Source of the DNA: Laguncularia racemosa | Taxonomy: Eukaryota; Streptophyta; Magnoliopsida; Myrtales; Combretaceae | NCBI GenBank assembly: GCA_037954665.1 | Contig: JBBMOL010000097.1 | Coordinates: 2,954,221 to 3,018,220, forward strand | Reading direction: 5' to 3' | Length of the DNA stretch: 64,000 nucleotides | In this document: positions 62,180 through 64,000 of the stretch, one piece after another | Layout: each line of letters starts with the position of its first letter | Numbering within the stretch: the first letter of the stretch is position 1 | Made by a program: the position numbers and the translations under genes | The notes under the pieces: model-generated | The model's database searches: none | What the model saw: the letters and a program-made list of their open reading frames with translations, nothing else | Told to the model about the DNA's origin: nothing

Positions 62180-64000
62180 CCCAATGTAGGCTTTGAAGCC
62201 TAACATGACTAAGCCTAATGGCTCAACGTGGCTGAACCAAGTAACCTAAGAGGTAGCAATCCAATCCTCCATTGGACTTAGGTTTGGAAAAACGTACACT
62301 TAGAGCCCTTAAAGCATGCAAAGCATTAAATGGGAAAAGATGTTTAATCTAGAAGTGATCATACCAATCATGCATTATCATGTTAGAAGATCACATCAAC
62401 TCCTTATCCTAGGGGGGGAGCATGTCACATCAAAAGTGTTAGGGCTATCAGCCAATTAGCCTTATACCATCAAGTTCTAAATACTATAGTCAAACTCCAT
62501 GTAAAAGATCCAAACTCTTACACCCTCATTCACTCTAATACTCTTCCTTACAACTTGTAACTAACGTAGGCATCAAAGTAGTTATACCAGAGTAAGCACT
62601 AGCACCCATTCTAGTTGTGTTCTCTTTTATAGGTCATTGAAGCCCAACAACCTAGCTAAACAAATTTACACCATCAACAAGTACCCATATTTGATGTAGA
62701 TAAGGAAAGAGCAAACATGAGATGATTTTTACATAAATTTATTTTATTTAGGCTAGATATAATTTTACTATTATCTTTTATTTGATTAAATTTAATTTCT
62801 TACTCTTAAGTTTTAATTAGATTAGTATCTTATTTTTAAGATGGAAAATATTTTATTTTTTAGTTTCCTTAAAAATTAGTTTTCTAAAATATTAGGTTTT
62901 ACTATACCTCTAAATGGGCAAAGTTTGTAATCAGTTCAGAATAGAGAGTTACTTTCTGTTAGGCTGTTAGCCTATACCTCAACATATTATGCAAATAAAT
63001 TGTATTTTTCCTATTTTTTAATTATTTTTAAAAAATAAATAAAATAAAAATAGAGTAAAAATGGTGTGTCTACATCCCTTACATTAAATGCACTCAAAAT
63101 AATGTGCTTAAGACAATTTCAATTAAGAACATTAAACAAAATAGATTTATTGATCCATGGGAAAGCCAACCATCTCGAATCACGACATAACTATTTACTT
63201 ATCAAACGCCAACAATAACATGTAAGTTTTGGCTAAATAGACTTTAGACAAATAGGCCGCGAATAGATAAGATTCGATCAAATAAGCTTATATAGGCAAA
63301 CCTCAATCAGGTGAGCCATGAACAAATATACCTTAGCCAGTAGGCCTTGAACTGATGGGCCTCGATTGAGTGAGCCTTAAGCATCTCGACCTTCGCTACT
63401 ATGCTATAGAAGTCTTCTCGGCTCGATCGATCTTGGGATTGATCACCTCAAGCCACCTATGTCAAGCCGTAGGAACCTTAACTCCTCCCATTAACGCTTC
63501 TCAACCATACAACCCAAACAACTCACTCTATTGGCCAACTAGTCATCTAAGGGGAGGTGAGGTGGGTGCACATATGTTGATGGCCAATTTTGGACGTACG
63601 TTTTATGGCCTAACATGACCAAATCTAATGGCTCAGCATGGTCGAACCAGATAACCTAAGAGGTCTAAAGTCTTACATACTCATACACTTTAATACTCTT
63701 TCTTACGACTTGCAATTGATTTAGGCATTAAAATAGCTATATCGAAGTAAACACTAGCACTCATTCTAGTTGTGTTCTCTTTTATAGGTTGTTAAATCCC
63801 AACAAATTTACACCATCAACAAGTACCTATAGTTGATGCAAATAAAAAAAGAGAAAACACAAGATAATTTTTACATAAATTTTATTTTATTTATGTTAGA
63901 TATTATTTTATTATTATCTTTTATTGGATTAAATTTAATTTTTTACTGTTAAGTTTTAGTTAGATTAGTATCTCGTTTTTAAGATTGTAAATATTTTATT
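62180..64000 (+). repeat. Repeated LTR-like segments at the window end
   Basis: About 62180-62880 matches 63600-64000. Both carry CTAATGGCTCA, ATTCTAGTTGTGTTCTCTTT, then ACAAATTTACACCATCAACA, then AATTTTTTACATAAATTT-like blocks. The segment after ..CAACAAATTT resembles a Gypsy leader with a primer binding site damaged mainly by G-to-A changes. I read these as two copies of an LTR end plus leader, either nested or rearranged. The second copy runs off the window, so the element cannot be closed here. Confidence 0.5.
63227..63396. repeat. Degenerate 13-16-bp tandem array
   Basis: About ten head-to-tail units end in GGCC, AGCC, ACC or variants and share a -CAAATAGGCC core (for example TTTAGACAAATAGGCC, TTGAACTGATGGGCC, TCGATTGAGTGAGCC). 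Such arrays are common in the U3 of plant Gypsy LTRs. Confidence 0.5.

Overview
This looks like nuclear DNA from a flowering plant, most likely a eudicot. The window is AT-rich, its genes are split by GT-AG introns, and it is full of decayed LTR retrotransposons. The three gene loci I can identify all match plant families: an ABR1-like ERF transcription factor, the large subunit of ribonucleotide reductase, and an RPS2/At4g27190-type CC-NB-LRR resistance gene. I cannot name the species. All three loci are on the minus strand.

Layout. 2.1-3.8 kb: a two-exon ERF gene with a TATA box. 5.3-11.5 kb: three diverged copies of a repeat carrying Copia RNase H tails; one copy has a tRNA-derived SINE inserted in it, with a 16-bp target-site duplication (TSD). 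12.1-13.1 kb: a Copia reverse transcriptase scrap and a 153-bp tandem duplication. 13.1-20.1 kb: an Athila-like Gypsy element with two LTRs, a decayed primer binding site, a gag pseudogene and no pol; its 5' LTR is split by a 2.06-kb solo LTR of another family. 20-27 kb: Copia relics. 27.7-29.5 kb: another solo LTR. 30.2-31.0 kb: an unresolved gene-like stretch. 31.5-35.8 kb: an apparently complete 17-exon RNR1 gene with a palindromic E2F site upstream. 38.5-40.0 kb: a 767-bp tandem duplication. 43.6-44.7 kb: a Harbinger-like non-autonomous DNA transposon. 46.9-58.6 kb: the resistance gene, with its leucine-rich repeats (LRRs) spread over modular exons and several disabling lesions. 62.2-64.0 kb: repeated LTR-like segments that run off the window end.

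The three gene loci do not form a pathway. RNR1 supplies dNTPs in S phase, the ERF would act in hormone or stress transcription, and the NLR belongs to pathogen sensing. The most informative material is the transposon stratigraphy: nested insertions, TSDs, and a primer binding site altered only by transitions. Next come the decay pattern of the NLR and the E2F palindrome at RNR1. I found no CRISPR array, no functional tRNA or rRNA gene, and no clearly new multi-gene system.
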